Source: Poecilobothrus nobilitatus (lineage: Eukaryota; Arthropoda; Insecta; Diptera; Dolichopodidae). From it: a stretch of DNA of 64,000 nucleotides. The notes under the pieces are model-generated. The model had not been told where the DNA came from. It made no database searches and saw nothing but the letters and a program-made list of their open reading frames with translations. Each line of letters begins with the position of its first letter. The stretch's first letter is position 1. The DNA is taken from the NCBI GenBank assembly GCA_947095535.1, contig OX352772.1, positions 112,897,865 through 112,961,864 on the forward strand, read 5' to 3'. Below, one piece after another: positions 40,390 to 52,904 of this stretch. The position numbers and the translations under genes are program-made.

Positions 40390-40980
40390 ACTAGTATTTG
40401 TGTAGCCTTATTTTAGAGTTCATTCCACTTCCAATATCAACAAAATTGTAACAATCATTCCCGGTTTAATCACTATGTTCACGTATATAAATTTCATCAA
40501 ATACTACATTTGAAAAAAAGCCTATAACCAAAGCGTTTTTTATGAACTGGTGTCAACCAGTGAGGTAGATTCAAAGCAAACTTTTGTACCTTTATAGTTT
40601 TTGGGTAGTAATTTATTATGTTTTAATATTTGACGTTCTAAAATTAATTTTTTAGGTCCTGAAATTTCTTCTAACATAACAATTAATCTAAAATTAAATT
40701 TTTATTTTTTAATAATTTAACAATATCTGCACAACTTTTTAGTTTTTTAATATTTCTTATATAATTTTTAAAGTTTTAATTTTTCTATCCTTCTTTTGTA
40801 TTGTTTCTTCTAAAAGTCGCAATTTTTCTATAAACTTTTTGGTCTTTGAACTACAAATAATAAGTTCTTGAGATGTTGTGGCTATTATTCAGTTTGAAGA
40901 AATTTTCGATTTTTCGTTATTATTAATTTCATGATCATATCGACTAACAGTTGAAGGGATTGGACACTCTACCGAGAAAA
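40390..40980. repeat. Repeated block, copy 1 of 2
   Basis: Similar to 59830-60390: shared ATTTCATCAAATACTACATTT, TTTGACGTTCTAAAATTAAT and TTTCTTCTAACATAACAA. On the minus strand a few codons (LEEISGPKKLILERQIL) look coding, but I do not recognise the protein. Confidence 0.65.
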
Positions 40981-41004
40981 TCCAATTTAATACAATGTTT
41001 TTTC

Positions 41005-41480
41005 TAAGGTTTTTTTTTTTATTTAAACACAATTTTTTTAACACAAATTTATAAACTTATTAAAAATTAAAGGAAAAATAAATCTAAAACACTAGTTAAA
41101 TGAATTTTTAATTAAACAAAACTTAAATTACAATATAATACTATAATTTTAAAAAATTTTTATTGCTGAAGATTGTAAACAAAACAAAGCAAAACAAACA
41201 AAATAATTATGTTGTCATGGAAATTAAATTTTTTTTTGACATTTTAGCCTTACTAATTTTTATGTATGTACGTATACAGAATTTTCTATTCCTTATACTT
41301 CAAAAAAAAAAGATATTTAAGTGCTAAGTGCTAACGTAAAAGTGTAACGTTAAATGCTGCCAAAAGTTTCGAAACTACATTAAAATTTTTGAAACAAAAC
41401 TAAAATTGACGTAACAAATTACGTCCTACCATTTTTCAAAACTTGCGTAACAACATGTTTCTTACAAGTTACATACTACC
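41005..41480. repeat. Repeated block R1, copy 1 of 3
   Basis: AT-rich block (AACACAATTTTTTTAACACA ... AAAGGAAAAATAAATCTAAA ... ACAAACAAAATAATTATGTT) also found at 50755-51360 and 63605-64000. It ends with GTAACAAATTACGTCCTACC-type subterminal repeats. Non-coding. Confidence 0.8.
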
Positions 41481-42222
41481 ACACGTGTTGTTTTCTTGTG
41501 TTATCACTTCCATTTTGATGTTGTGCTGAGGAGCTCCTTCAAATTTCTGTTTTTGGAGATCATTTTGTTGATTTATTGTTTGATAGACTCTTTTCAAATT
41601 AATTGAAATTTCATTTAATTTTTCTTCTTGTGTTTTATAAAATTTTTTTTGTACTTCTATTTGTTATTTTAATGAACTTGTTGTTGTCCCTTCCAGTGTT
41701 TGGTACGTGCAATGCCGACTAGTCGATGCGGAAATATTAACATTTTGTGATCCTGAACTCGATAATACCACTTTTTCTTGCGTACGATGTAAAGAACAGG
41801 AAGGGATAACATTATCACGTTCCGTGTTCAATGCAAGCAGCGAATAGAAATTCCAATAGAAGAGACAATAGAAAATTCAGTGTTTAAAGCAAATAGAGAA
41901 CTGCAATCAGATTCATAATTTAACGTATGAAGAGAAGTACAATCAGGTTCAGTGGTTAAGGGAACAAGTGTACTACAAATGCTAAACCAACAGCAAAAGT
42001 CTGAGAAACACCTGATACTTATAACACCAGGCTTATAACGTTTTCCTCCAAACCTGTAAATGTATGTATTTTTCTTGGCGCACCACCTGTAGTTTTTTGC
42101 TGTTTTTTCTTCTCATTTACAGGTCTTAAGTTAAATTTTGAAATGTCATTGTATTCAACGATATGGAGGTTAGGTACTGGCTGTACATTTAGAGAAATTT
42201 TAAATTTATTCAACATTGGCAT
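41480..42222 (-). pseudogene. Harbinger-type accessory protein relic, copy 1
   Basis: Minus-strand pieces: start MPMLNKFKISLNVQPVPNLH, then KFNLRPVNEKKKQQKTTGG (42019-42222), a repetitive Ser/Asn middle and an end with CGSM and a stop at 41468-41480. A better-preserved copy is at 51360-52104. PIF/Harbinger elements carry a second, often Myb/SANT-like, ORF besides the transposase; I assign it by neighbourhood and not by a visible domain. Confidence 0.45.
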
Positions 42223-42248
42223 GTTGACGGCATTTAATTCATGGGATC

Positions 42249-45200
42249 AATCATGAAAATCTTGTGAGTTAAGACTTTTTTTTTTTTAGAAAACTCACAA
42301 CTTTTTTTTTTTTAATTGTCAATCATGAAAGTCTCATGGGAAAAGAATTTTTTCTTTTAAGAAAAAAATCATTATTTATCGTTATCATGAATGTTTATTT
42401 GATTGACTTTTTCATAATTTAAAACTTTTTAAGTCACATGCATTTTAGCTGTGGACTTTGAACAATAAACATCAATATCTTAGGAGTTAGGAACCAGAAG
42501 TCGGGCCGATCTAATTTAAAAAACCTAGTCCCCGATATTGTAATTATTTTTTATCCGTTTTACCCCCTGGGGGAGCATAGGGCTTCCAAAAAGCTTCTAT
42601 ATCGCACTCGATTGTGGGCCAAATTTTTGATTTCTGCCCATGTTTTACTGCTATTATCAATTTCCTTAGCCAAAGACCTTCTCCATGTTATTTTAGGTTT
42701 ACCCTTACCTTTTTTTCCCTGTGGATTCCAGTCGGGCGCCTGGCGTACAATGTTCTCTGGCGCTTTCCGAAGTATGTGACCTATCCATTCCATTTCTTTT
42801 TCTTGATTTGACAGAGTATGGTTTCTTGTCTAGAGATAGTTTGTAGGTCCTCATTTGATATTCCTCTAGGCCATCTTATATTTTGAATTGTTCGGAGGTA
42901 TTTATTTTCAAATACTTGTAATTTATTTGTTGAAGAGTTTTTGATTAACCAGGTTTCACTGCCGTAGAGTAGAATAGATTTCACACAGGCTTCATATATC
43001 CTTATTTTCGTGCCTTTGGTTAACTGTGGTGATCTCCAGATAGGCCAAAGTCTCCCGAATGCCATCTTTGCTAATTTTATTCGATTCTCAATGTCTTCTT
43101 CTGTTCCTCCGTTTGTGGTAAGAATACTGCCAAGGTAGTTGAAACTTGTCACATCCTCTATGTGTGTGTTGTTTATTGCTAGTGGACTGGAATTATTTGC
43201 ATTCAATCTTAGGGACTTTGTTTTTGCAATATTTATATTGAGTCCTACTTTATGTGCTTTTGTATTTAGGGAATCTAGTTTTTGTTGCATATTCCTGTGT
43301 CTATGTGCAATGTCATCAATCAAGTAGAGCAATGTCATCAGCATATTCGGGGTCTTCTAGGCGAGATGTAAGGGTCCAATTGATGCCTGTTTGGTGTATT
43401 AGTCATTTTTCCAATACGTCGTCGACTCCAGCCTTGAGGCTTATCGGATCGCTAAGCTTTCAATTGTGGAGAACCCTGGACTCGGCGTTGGTTTACATAT
43501 TTTGGATGATATTTCTGATTTTAAGTGGTATATTCCTTCTTCTGAGAGCCTTCCATATGGCTCTGTGTTTTATTTTATCGGATGCTCTTGTAAAGTTCAC
43601 GAATGTTATGTAGAGTGGTGATTTCCATTCTGCTGATTGTTCGATTATCAGACACAGAGTATTTGAGTGATCTGTACAGCTGCGCTGCTTTCTAAAACCT
43701 GCTTGTTGCTCACGAAGGTTGTCCTCTATTCGTGCTTCAATTCTGGAGTGTAGTATGAGAGCCAGTAATTTATTTCGCGTGTTTAGGACTGTAATACCAC
43801 GCCAATTTTTGCATTCTTGGAGATTTCCCTTTTTTGGAAGTTTTATTATGATTCCTGTTTTCCAGCTTTCCGGTATGGCTTCATTGTTCCAAATTTCTTC
43901 CAAGATAGGCTGAAGAACTTCTGCTATATATCCTATGTTTGCTTGGAGAAGTTCTGAAGGTATTCCATCTATACCCCGTGCTTTGTTGCTTTTCAGCCTT
44001 GAAAGTGCAGCTATAATTTCTCTGTTTGATGGGGCATTTACAGTAATTCGGCTTCTTGTGTCCGCAGTAGGGGAACTTCCTTCTTCATCGCTTTCATTAT
44101 ATCTCCACTATCTTCGTTGTTTGTTTCTTCGAAATTTCCATCTCTGGATTTGCTCTTGGGTTGAAGTGAGCATTTGTCCATTCTTATTTCTAATTGGACG
44201 ATTTTTCATTAAGTTTTGTGAGAATTCTTACTTTGTTGTAGAGGGATCGCATATTATTTTGGTTTGCTGCTCTTTGTGCATCAGCTGCAACATTGTTGAA
44301 GAATTTAATTTTGTCTCTTCTGGCACTTTTCTTTACTTCTTTCGCTTTCAGGTTATATTGGTTTTTGACTTTATCTGATTGGGTAATAGTTTTTCTCTAA
44401 GTTTCCTTCTTTGCAGAATTAGGGTCCAGGTTTCATCGGATATCCACTCTTTCTTATTAGGTATTGTTTTACCTAAGACTTCTTCCCCAACATGAAGTGA
44501 GATTGACTGTAAATTGTCTGTATTAATTTGCTGATTCTGCAGCTTTGTTACAAATTTTTTTTTTGTATTATTGCATTTTAGTTTTACAGTATTGATTTGG
44601 TGCTTTCTTTTGATTGTGTTATTCTGAGTGGCTTTGAGTCTTATTCTTATGTCTCCTGTTAGTAGCATATGATCACTATGAACATCTGCTCCTCTCCACG
44701 TTCTTACATCTAGTAGGGATGATTTCCATTTCGTACTAATGCATATATGATCTATCTGGTTTTTAGTCCGGCCATCTGGAGATTCCCATGTATATTTGTG
44801 AATGTTTTTGTGTGGGAAGAGTGTTCCACCGATTGCCAGGTTGTGTTCCAGACAGACTCCTACTAGTCGTTCACCGTTGTTGTTTATATTACCAATTCCA
44901 TGATGTCCCATAATTCTCTTGTAATTGCTATCGGGGTTTGAACCAGGTTTTGCATTGAAGTCTCCCATTATTAGTATGATGTCGGTTCTGGGAATTCTTT
45001 CTAAGATTGCGGAGAGCTATAATAGCAACTAAAAATAAAAAAAAATTAAAAGAGGTTCCAGAAAGTGCACCTTAGTCTTTGAGGTCCGTTTTTTTGGGGC
45101 GGGTTTAAAAGCGAATTTTTTTATTTCTGCTTATTAATTTAAATTCTACTACAAAATCGATGAGTACCTTTTTTAAATCATATCGAACCGACTTCTGATT

Positions 45201-45485
45201 CTCAAAATACGGGGGCTTCTAGCAACCTACGCTATTGCTAACTCACAGATTGTTTATGAAAATGCCTATATTATATATATTTATTTATAATTTTTTTTCT
45301 AAGTCGAATTTGTTTTTTTCTGTGTATCCAAAAATAATGCAGTTTATGTTATTCACACCAAACCTTTTTCATACAAAGCAAAGTCTTTCCCTTTGAATTC
45401 ATAAGACTTTCATGATTGCGTGACTCTTTTGGAAGACTTCTCAAAGAAGAAAAAAGTTTTAACTCACAAGACTTTCATGATTAAC
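42249..45485. repeat. Inverted-motif block, interrupted by an RTE-like retroelement
   Basis: The left end ATCATGAAAATCTTGTGAGTT and right end AACTCACAAGACTTTCATGAT (45460-45483) are inverted matches, and weaker copies of the motif occur inside (42319, 45399). The block's middle, matched by 52396-52600, is split after GATATTGTAAT (42547) and resumes near 45010 (TAATAGCAACTAAAAATAAA). It may be the shared regulatory or terminal region of a Harbinger element, since a transposase relic follows at 45590. Confidence 0.65.
42550..45010 (-). mobile_element. RTE-like non-LTR retrotransposon, 5'-truncated, nested
   Basis: Minus-strand fragments of one polyprotein: endonuclease end MGDFNAKPGSNPDSNYKRI, TKNQIDHICISTKW and SDHMLLTGDIRIRLK (44348-44968); RT with ESWKTGIIIKLPKKGN, CKNWRGITVLNT and EQQAGFRKQRSCTDH (43493-43903); LNINIAKTKSLRL, FNYLGSILTTNGG and LLYGSETWLIK (42781-43344); and the MEWIGHILRKAPENIVRQA end (42560-42793). 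This order is typical of the RTE/BovB style found widely in insects. The YADD box is corrupted (MLMTLLYLIDDIAH). It is inserted in the inverted-motif block. Confidence 0.85.
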
Positions 45486-45589
45486 CTATATTTATATATA
45501 ACGAAAACTCTTTCTTATCAAATTAAAACGAAATTTTATCAAATGGCCAATAACTGAAAACGACTAAGAAAAATGTGTGGAAGGTTTTT

Positions 45590-46200
45590 GTAATTTTCTC
45601 AAAAAGCCAATACCTGCCGTTTGTAGTAGGTTGTGTTGATGGGTGTCACATACCAATAAAGGCTCCAAAAGAAGATGCCTTAATTATTTTAATAGGAAAC
45701 AATTTCTTTCTGTTTTACTTGAGGTGATTTCTTATTAATTTTTTGTAACTAATGTACTATTGTTTGGAATTTTTTTTTAATTTTATGTACTAAATGTTTT
45801 GTTTAATCTTTTTACGGCGTTTGTGATAGCTCAATGCAGTTTATCGATATATTTTTTGTATATCCTGGTAGTTGTCACGCTGCTTTTGTTTGGGAAAATA
45901 GTTGTCTTAGCCAAGATCTGAAATTTGTACAAAGAAATTTAAAAGATAGATTTTTGTTATGAAACTCGACCTACAATAAAGGTATCCCAATATTTAATTT
46001 TTCCTTACCGCGATAATGAATTTTTAACAGAATGTCAAAAAAAATTGAATTATGTTCATAGCTCCATAACATTTGTTATTGAACAGGCATACGGTAGACT
46101 TAAAAGCTAGTTTAGAAACTTAAAATTTATTGATTTTTAAAATTTTAGATAATAAAGTTGACAGTATTGTCGTGCACCGTTGTTACATAATTATATAATG
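45590..46200 (+). pseudogene. PIF/Harbinger transposase relic 2
   Basis: Plus-strand pieces: LPFVVGCVDGCHIPIKAPKE (about 45608), SSMQFIDIFFVYPGSCHAAF (about 45833; the expected PGSxHD has Ala in place of catalytic Asp) and a C-terminal FVIEQAYGRLKS segment (about 46070). Many stops. This differs from the relic at 33532-34774, so two Harbinger families were present. Confidence 0.78.
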
Positions 46201-46548
46201 CAAACAGAAGCTGCTACAGTTGTATTATATGATTATATAACTGTATGTTGTTCTATAGTTGAAACTTTATTTTAATATTAATTTTAAAATGCATGCAGAT
46301 CTTTTATAATTAAAAATTCTATTTTCTTTTATTTTTTTTTTTGTTTTATAAATATGTACATAATGTCATCACATGTTGAATAAAATAAAACCTTTACATT
46401 TTTTTCTACAAAAATGTGTAAATATAAAATATATTTCATAATTCACATTCTTTTATTTTAAAATTATGTCTGATTTACAGATTGAACAAAAAAATGCATC
46501 GACTTTAACGTAAGTTTAATGTTTAAAAGTAAGGTAATACTTTAAAAA

Positions 46549-47970
46549 CAAGTAAATGTAACAGTAATTCGATGCAACCGACTTATTAATACCCTACACC
46601 TGAATAATTCGAATTAAATTAAAAATCCATAAGTTTTTTTGGCAGCTGCTTGAACTTCTTCCCTTTTCTGTCTTATTCACCTCGAATTTCAGGAACGTAA
46701 AGGAGGCATCCTCTTGGGATATGCTTGACACCTTTGCAAAAAATTTTAAGTTTCTATCTTTATTAATTTCGAAGATTGTTAGTCCTTGGGAGTTGTGTGT
46801 CAGGTACCCGAATTGCCACTCCAATTCATCGAATCCATCTCAGGAACATAAAGAAAAGATGCCAGAACACCATTGTACTAAATTTAAAGGTTCTACTTTT
46901 GTTGGTTTTGGAGATATGCTCGTTGCTCTTGTGCTCGTCCCATGGTTGAAATACGAAATACGAACCCATGGTTGAAATTCTTTCAAATGTCAGTTTCCAA
47001 TTTTACAGAAAAGGAAACATAACAGAACACCTTTGTATTAAAATTAAAAGTTCTATCTTTGTTGGTTGTGGAGATATACTCGTTTGCTCTGGAGATCGTC
47101 CGGAAGCTTCCAAGATTTGAACCCATGGACCAAATCCTCACAAATTTCAGAAAAATAAATCAAACATGAAGGAGCACCATTCTGCCTAATTTAAAGGTTA
47201 TATCTTTGTTGCTTTTGGAAATAATATAATTTGCTCTGAGGCTCGTTCGGAAGCTTCCAAAATCCGAACCCAAGGACCAAATCCTCTCAAATTTCAGAGA
47301 CCTAAATCAAACATGAAAGAACACCATTCTGCCAAATTTAAAGGTTATATCTTTGTTGGTTTTGGAGATAATCTCATTTGCTCTGGGGCTGGTTGGAAAG
47401 CTTCCAAAATCCAAACCCATGGACCAAATCCTCTTAAATTTCAGAGACATAAATCGAGCGGGAAGAAACATCATCGTACAAAATTTAAAGGTTCTATCTT
47501 TGTTGGTTTTGGAGATAATCTCATTTGCTCTGGTGCTCGTTTGGAAGCTTCCAAAACCCAAACCCGTGGACCAAATCCTCTTAAATTTCAGAGACATAAA
47601 TCGAGCGGGAAGAAACATCATCGTACAAAATTTAAAGGTTCTATCTTTATTGGTTTTGGAGATAATCTCGTTTGCTTTGGAATCATTCGGAAGCTTCCAG
47701 AATCCGAACCCATGGACGGATTTTGTCCAGATTGGAACTTCGGCTTCCTTTCGTAATTAGTAAGCAACTATATAAATTTCATCAAGATAGCTTCATTAGT
47801 TTTTGAGTTATCGTGTAAACGGACGGACGGACATCGCTAAATCGACTCAGGAGGTAATCCTGATTCAGAATATATATACATGTCCATATCTAACTCGCTT
47901 CCTTTTGGTGGTTACAAACACCATACCAAAGTTAATATACCCTATACTTTAGGTGTAGGCTATAATAAAA
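46549..47970 (+). mobile_element. Repeat family with TACCCTACACC / GTGTAGG ends, copy 2, with ~147-bp tandem units
   Basis: Same start (CAAGTAAATGTAACAGTAAT, ATACCCTACACCTGAAT) and end (ATACCCTATACTTTAGGTGTAGG) as 35034-35950. The interior has about six units of 147-149 bp, each with AATTTAAAGGTT(A/C)TATCTTTGTTGG, TTTTGGAGATAATCTCATTTGCTC and CAAACCCATGGACCAAATCCTC. Open stretches on both strands are by-products of the repeat period, which is close to a multiple of three. Confidence 0.8.
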
Positions 47971-48990
47971 CTAATTTTTTTAGGCAAAAGGTACTACTGG
48001 TACTTTCCTATCTTAATATATAAATGAAAAAACACAAATAAAAATTTAAAAACATATACACTTCTCTTTTTTGAAATAAAATTATCTTAAATCTGACATT
48101 ATTTTTGGTAAAATTCTGCTAAAATATTTTTGAGATCATCCAGTATGGCTAATCGCTTTTCGTATAATTCTATTCTTTTTTTTACTAGTTCAACATTCTC
48201 TTCATACCTGAAAATAATATAAAAATAAATAAAATTATAAATTTATTATTTGAATCTTCTATTCTATTTTTCTGCTTCGTTTTTTGAACAATTTAATATA
48301 TCCTTCTAATTGTTTCGCTTTCTTTTGGGCCTCAGTCCACATTCACTATCATCATCATTACCTGATGATACTATTGATGTGGATGCTGTTAATTCTCGAG
48401 GTGGATTAATACTATGTCGCGAGCCATAAACCTCGTCGAATAAATCAAACTACTCCTAAGTGGTGGCATTTCGACCACTATCTTTATTTCTTTTTTTTAA
48501 CCGTTTGTAAGTGGCTCAAAATTTAAAAAAATTTTGACAATTGCATCTTCTGTGACAGGAAATTTTGTGCTTTCTTTCATTATTACTAAAATTTTCGCCC
48601 ACAAAACATTTTTTTCATCTTTTCCAATTTTAAACTAGTCTTCCCTACGTCTTGTAGTAATTAGTAATTTTAAAAGGTATGTTGACCACCGTAAGGCTTT
48701 CTGCATCTGAATCACTACTTCTACATAAACAATAATAAATAATATATTTAAAATTTCAAGTTATTGTATTGTAGATATCGTAAAAATTAAGGTAGATCGT
48801 GTAGATAAAAAAACATGAAATACTTACATTTCAAAATCAATCAAATTTATCTAACAAAAAAAAAGAAAATTGAATTTTAAAGAAAATAACAGCATAAAAT
48901 TATTACTTTTCTAACTATAAAAATAAAAACATTAAATGTTTTAAATAATCTTTCAAAATACACAATAAAAACAAAGAAAGCTAGTATAAA
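47971..48990 (-). pseudogene. Second-ORF relic of a Harbinger-like element (SANT/Myb-type), copy 1
   Basis: On the minus strand: FDLFDEVYGSRHSINPPREL and TASTSIVSSGNDDDSECG (about 48340-48460), and a C-terminal RYEENVELVKKRIELYEKRL (about 48120-48210) that looks like the leucine-rich tail of Myb/SANT-like regulators. An intron-like gap with CAG/GT-like edges lies at 48211-48290. A partial copy lies at 59380-59560. Stops abound. Confidence 0.5.
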
Positions 48991-48994
48991 AATT

Positions 48995-50400
48995 TTTTTA
49001 TTTCTTTCTACTCCCCTGGGGAGCATAGCGCCTCCACAAAGCCTATGTATCTAATTCTATTTTCCGCTAGAGTTTTACTTAAGACCATTTTTTCCTGCCT
49101 ACTTTATCTTCTTCATTACTGTCCTCCTCCGCGTAATTCTGGGTCTTCCCATTTTCCTTTTCCCTTGAGGGTTCCAATCAAGAGCCTCTTTGGCTATTGA
49201 GAAATTATTTCTAAGTGCATGGAAAATCCACTTATATTTCTTCTCCCTAATGATCAAGTTTATGGGTTTTTTTGATTGGTCATAGTCCAAAGATCGGTGT
49301 TTGATATTTTTTGTGGCCAGAATATTCTGCATATTTTTCGCAAACATCACTTGTAATTTGTGGATTATTTTTTCTGTAACCAGCCATGTTTCGTTGCCAT
49401 GTAGCAAGATCGATTAACACATGCTTCGAATATTGTTAATTTTGTGGCTCTATTAATTTGGGCTCTGATTGATTAATATTGTTAATCTTCTAGTGGTGTA
49501 TCATTTACTTTTATTGGTGTGGTGCTGGTTGTATTTATCCTAATTATTTTTGTTTTCCCCATGTTCATTTTGAGACCGACTTCTGCCGCTTTCCTTGAAA
49601 GCTCGTCTATCTAGATTTGCATGTTGGTGTGAGAATGCGATAAGAGATATGTCGTTTGCGTAGTCTAAATTTTGTAGTTTGTTTGTGAGGCACCAGTTTA
49701 TACCTCCTCTGGTTACGTTATTCATTTTGTTCATGACTACATCTAATAGAACGTTGAACAGGAGAGGGGAGAGTGGGCAGCCTTGTTTTACACCATTCTG
49801 CAGTTTTATTGGCATACTGTCTTACTGGGCTTAAAAGGAAAACTGTCCCTTATGGAGTATTTGGGAATTTGCATCTTTATATAGGGCCGTACTCATCCTT
49901 ATTTTCCCCACTTCCCCACTGGCATGGATCTTTTCCCCACTGCTTTCCATATTTCATGTCTTTTTACAGTATTGAATGCTCTTTTGAAGTCTATGTAGGC
50001 GACATATAGACAGTGGGGAGTTCTGGAGACTGCTCTATAATAATCCCAAGTGAAATCGCATGGTCTATACAACTGTGTCCTCTTTTGAATCAAATTTGTT
50101 CTCTTCTTGTTGTGTTTTCGAGGTGATCTACGATTCTAGAGTGTATTATTAATGCTATATTTTTTACAAATGCATTTAATATGGTAATGTCTCTCCGATT
50201 TCTGCAATCACTTAAGTCGCCTTTCTTAGGCAGTTTTACTATAATTTCAGTTTTCCAGTGTGGATTTACTTCTTCTATTTCCCGAATAATTGCTAAGATT
50301 GGTTGGAGGATTTCTGAGCTTCTTTTGCTGTCGGTTTAAAGTAATTCCGCTCGAATGCGATCTGTTCCTTATTCTTTTCAATTGCTAGCATCCACTTTGA
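48995..50400 (-). mobile_element. RTE-like non-LTR retrotransposon fragment, copy 2
   Basis: Minus-strand pieces LYRPCDFTWDYY and FKRAFNTVKRHEIWKAV (49899-50093), MPIKLQNGVKQGCPLSPLLF with NKLQNLDYANDISLIAFSHQ (49540-49815) and LHGNETWLVTEKIIHKLQ to DWNPQGKRKMGRPRITRRR (49099-49407). YANDI replaces YADDI. A close paralogue lies at 61855-63300 in the same surroundings, so the insertion predates duplication of the block. No TSD assigned. Confidence 0.83.
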
Positions 50401-51360
50401 TATAAGCCTTTCAGTCTTGGAAAATCTTTAAATTAAAAAAATTAACTATTATAAATTTATATATCAAAAACAAAATTTTAATTAAATACATATCGAAAAT
50501 TCAAAATATGAACTAAGTTTACATTTTTACAATATAACCACAAGTCACTGATACAAACATTTTTTCATCATGGCTTTTGTCAAAATTATAATTTCTTTTG
50601 CATATAAAATAGCATGATTTGTAAATTATTTAGGTTTTACACATTGTGTTATTCATTTTATAATTTTTTTGTTATGATTTACACTTACTTGTGAAACGAT
50701 AATCCTATTTTTCGATGTTTTCTAGCATTTTTGCATCCTTCCGCACAACATTTCTTTTTAATGCTTTTTTTTTATGTAAACACAATTTTTTTAACACAAA
50801 TTTATAAACTTATTAAAAATTAAAGGAAAAATAAATCTTAAACCTAGTTTGAATTAAACAAAACTTAAATTACAATATAATACTTTAATTTTAAAAATTT
50901 TTAATTGCTGAAGATTGTAAACAAAACTAAACAAAACAAACAAAATAATTATGTTATCATGGAAATTAAATTTTTTTTTTGACAAGAAAGCCACATTTTG
51001 GCAATTGGTTTACCTCACTAATTTCAATATATGTATGTATGTACACAGAATTTTTTATTCCTTATACTCCGTATGTTCCTTATGTTCTAAGTTTGTGACG
51101 CTGAAAAAATAGACATTTCAAACCTTACGTGCTGGCCAAAGTAGCGAAACAAAATTAAAATTGACGTAATAAATTACGTGCTACCATTTTTCAAATATAG
51201 CGTAACAACATGTATCTTACAAGTTACATACTACGCCATCTGCCAAAAGTAGAAAAACAAAATTAAAATTTTTGAAACAAAATTAAAATTTACGTAACAA
51301 ATTACGTGCTACCATTTTTCAAAAATCGCTACCAAATTTCAAAAGTTTCTTAGTTACAGA
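50400..51360. repeat. Repeated blocks (second copy): 50400-50690 and R1 50755-51360
   Basis: 50400-50690 (AAAATATGAACTAAGTTTACAT, ACCACAAGTCACTGATACAA) recurs at 63300-63600; 50755-51360 recurs at 41005-41480 and 63605-64000. It ends in several AAATTACGTGCTACCATTTT subterminal repeats. No gene. Confidence 0.78.
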
Positions 51361-52104
51361 TTACCACACCTGTTTTTGTCTTGGTTTATCACTTCCATTT
51401 TTATGTTGTGCTCAGGAGCTTCTTCAAAATTCCATTGTTGGAGATCATTTTGTTGATTTATTGCTTGATAGACTCTCTTCAAATTAATTGAAATTTCATA
51501 TAATTTTTCTTCTTGTGTTTTACAAAAGTTTTTTTGCACTTCTAATTGTTCTTTTAATAAACTTATTGTTGTCTCTTCTTTTGTTTGGTACCTTCGGTCG
51601 ATGCGAAAAGATTAATGTTTTGTGATCTTGAACCCGATAATACTACATGTTCTTGTGTACGATGTGAAAAACAGGAAAGGATAACATTATCACGTTCCGG
51701 ATTCAATGCAAGCAGCGAATAGAAATTTCAAAAGAAGAGCCAATAGAAGATTCACTGTTTAACACAAGAAGAGAACTGCCATCAGATTCCGCATTTAACG
51801 TAGGAAGAGAACTACGATCAGGCTCAGTGTTTAAGAAAAGAAGTGTACTGCATGATGGTAAACCAACAGCAAAAGCTTCAGAAACATCTGATACTGGTGT
51901 GTTTAACGTCACCAGGCTTATTACGCCTTCTTCCAAATTTGTAAATGTATGTAATTTTCTTAACCCACCTGTGGCTTTTTGCTGTTTTTTGTTCTCATTT
52001 ACAGATCTTAAGTTAAATTTAGAAATGTCACTGTATTCAACGATATGGAGACTAGCTACTGGCTGTACATTTAGAGAAATTTCAAATTTATTTAACATTG
52101 GCAT
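51360..52104 (-). pseudogene. Harbinger-type accessory protein relic, copy 2
   Basis: Two minus-strand frames: MPMLNKFEISLNVQPVASLH to a Ser-rich repetitive part (LNTEPDRSSLPTLNAESDGS) at 51703-52104, and EEKLYEISINLKRVYQAINQ with QQWNFEEAPEHNIKMEVINQ, ending CGNL, at 51354-51539. Frames differ near 51620. The first copy is at 41480-42222. The helical end is compatible with a Myb/SANT-type regulatory ORF but no domain is certain. Confidence 0.45.
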
Positions 52105-52904
52105 GGGGACGGCATTTAATTCATGGGGTCAATCATGAAAGTCTTGTGAGTTCAGACTTTTTTCTTTTTTAGAAAAAAGTCATTAATTGTCAATCATGAA
52201 AGTCTCATAGGAAAAAAAATTTTTCTTTTAAGAAAAATACCATTAATTTTCGTTATCATGAATATTAATTTTTTTTATTTTTTTCATAATTTCAGACTTT
52301 TTAAGTCACACGCATTTTAGCTGTACACTTGGAACAATAAACATTAATATCATAGGAGTTAGGAGCCAAAAGTCGGACCGACCTGATTTAAAAAACCTAG
52401 TCCCCGACACTGTAATAGAAACCAGAAATTAAAAAAAAATAAAAAAGGTTCTGGAAAATGACACCTCAGGTTTTGAGGTCCGTTTTTTGGGGCGGGTTTA
52501 AAAGTGAATTTTTTTTTTCTGCTTACTAATTTAAATTCTACTACAAAATCGATGAGTACCTTTTTTAAATCATGTCGGTCCGACTTCTGATTCCCAAAAT
52601 TCACATTTCTGATGCTGAATTAAGTAGACGTTCTAATTTTTAAATTTTAAATTCTTTTAATTTCCTTAATTCTTTACCTATAGTCATAACTTAAGTAAAA
52701 GAATAATAAATAAAATAAAGAAAAAAATTTGATTACCTACATCAAAAATAAAAGAATTATAAAATAACTTGAACTCATTTTTTTCTATATTTGCTTATAC
52801 AATATTTTAAATTTTTATAATTTTATAAATTTTTTATTTATTTTAAAATTTTTTTTTTTTATTTTTTTGACTCAATTAAAAAAAAAAAATATAAATAAAC
52901 AAAC

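Noticed and set aside
36127..41484. piggyBac element ends at the inverted TGTGGTxGTATGTAACTTGT motif
   Set aside because: No TTAA duplication, and the motif at 41459-41484 overlaps the end of the accessory ORF relic that also occurs at 51350; it is better explained as an inverted fragment of that repeat.
47307..47760. Open reading frames of 104-147 codons on both strands
   Set aside because: They follow the ~147-bp tandem unit, whose length is near a multiple of three, so stops are avoided periodically; repeats in the peptides match the DNA repeat.
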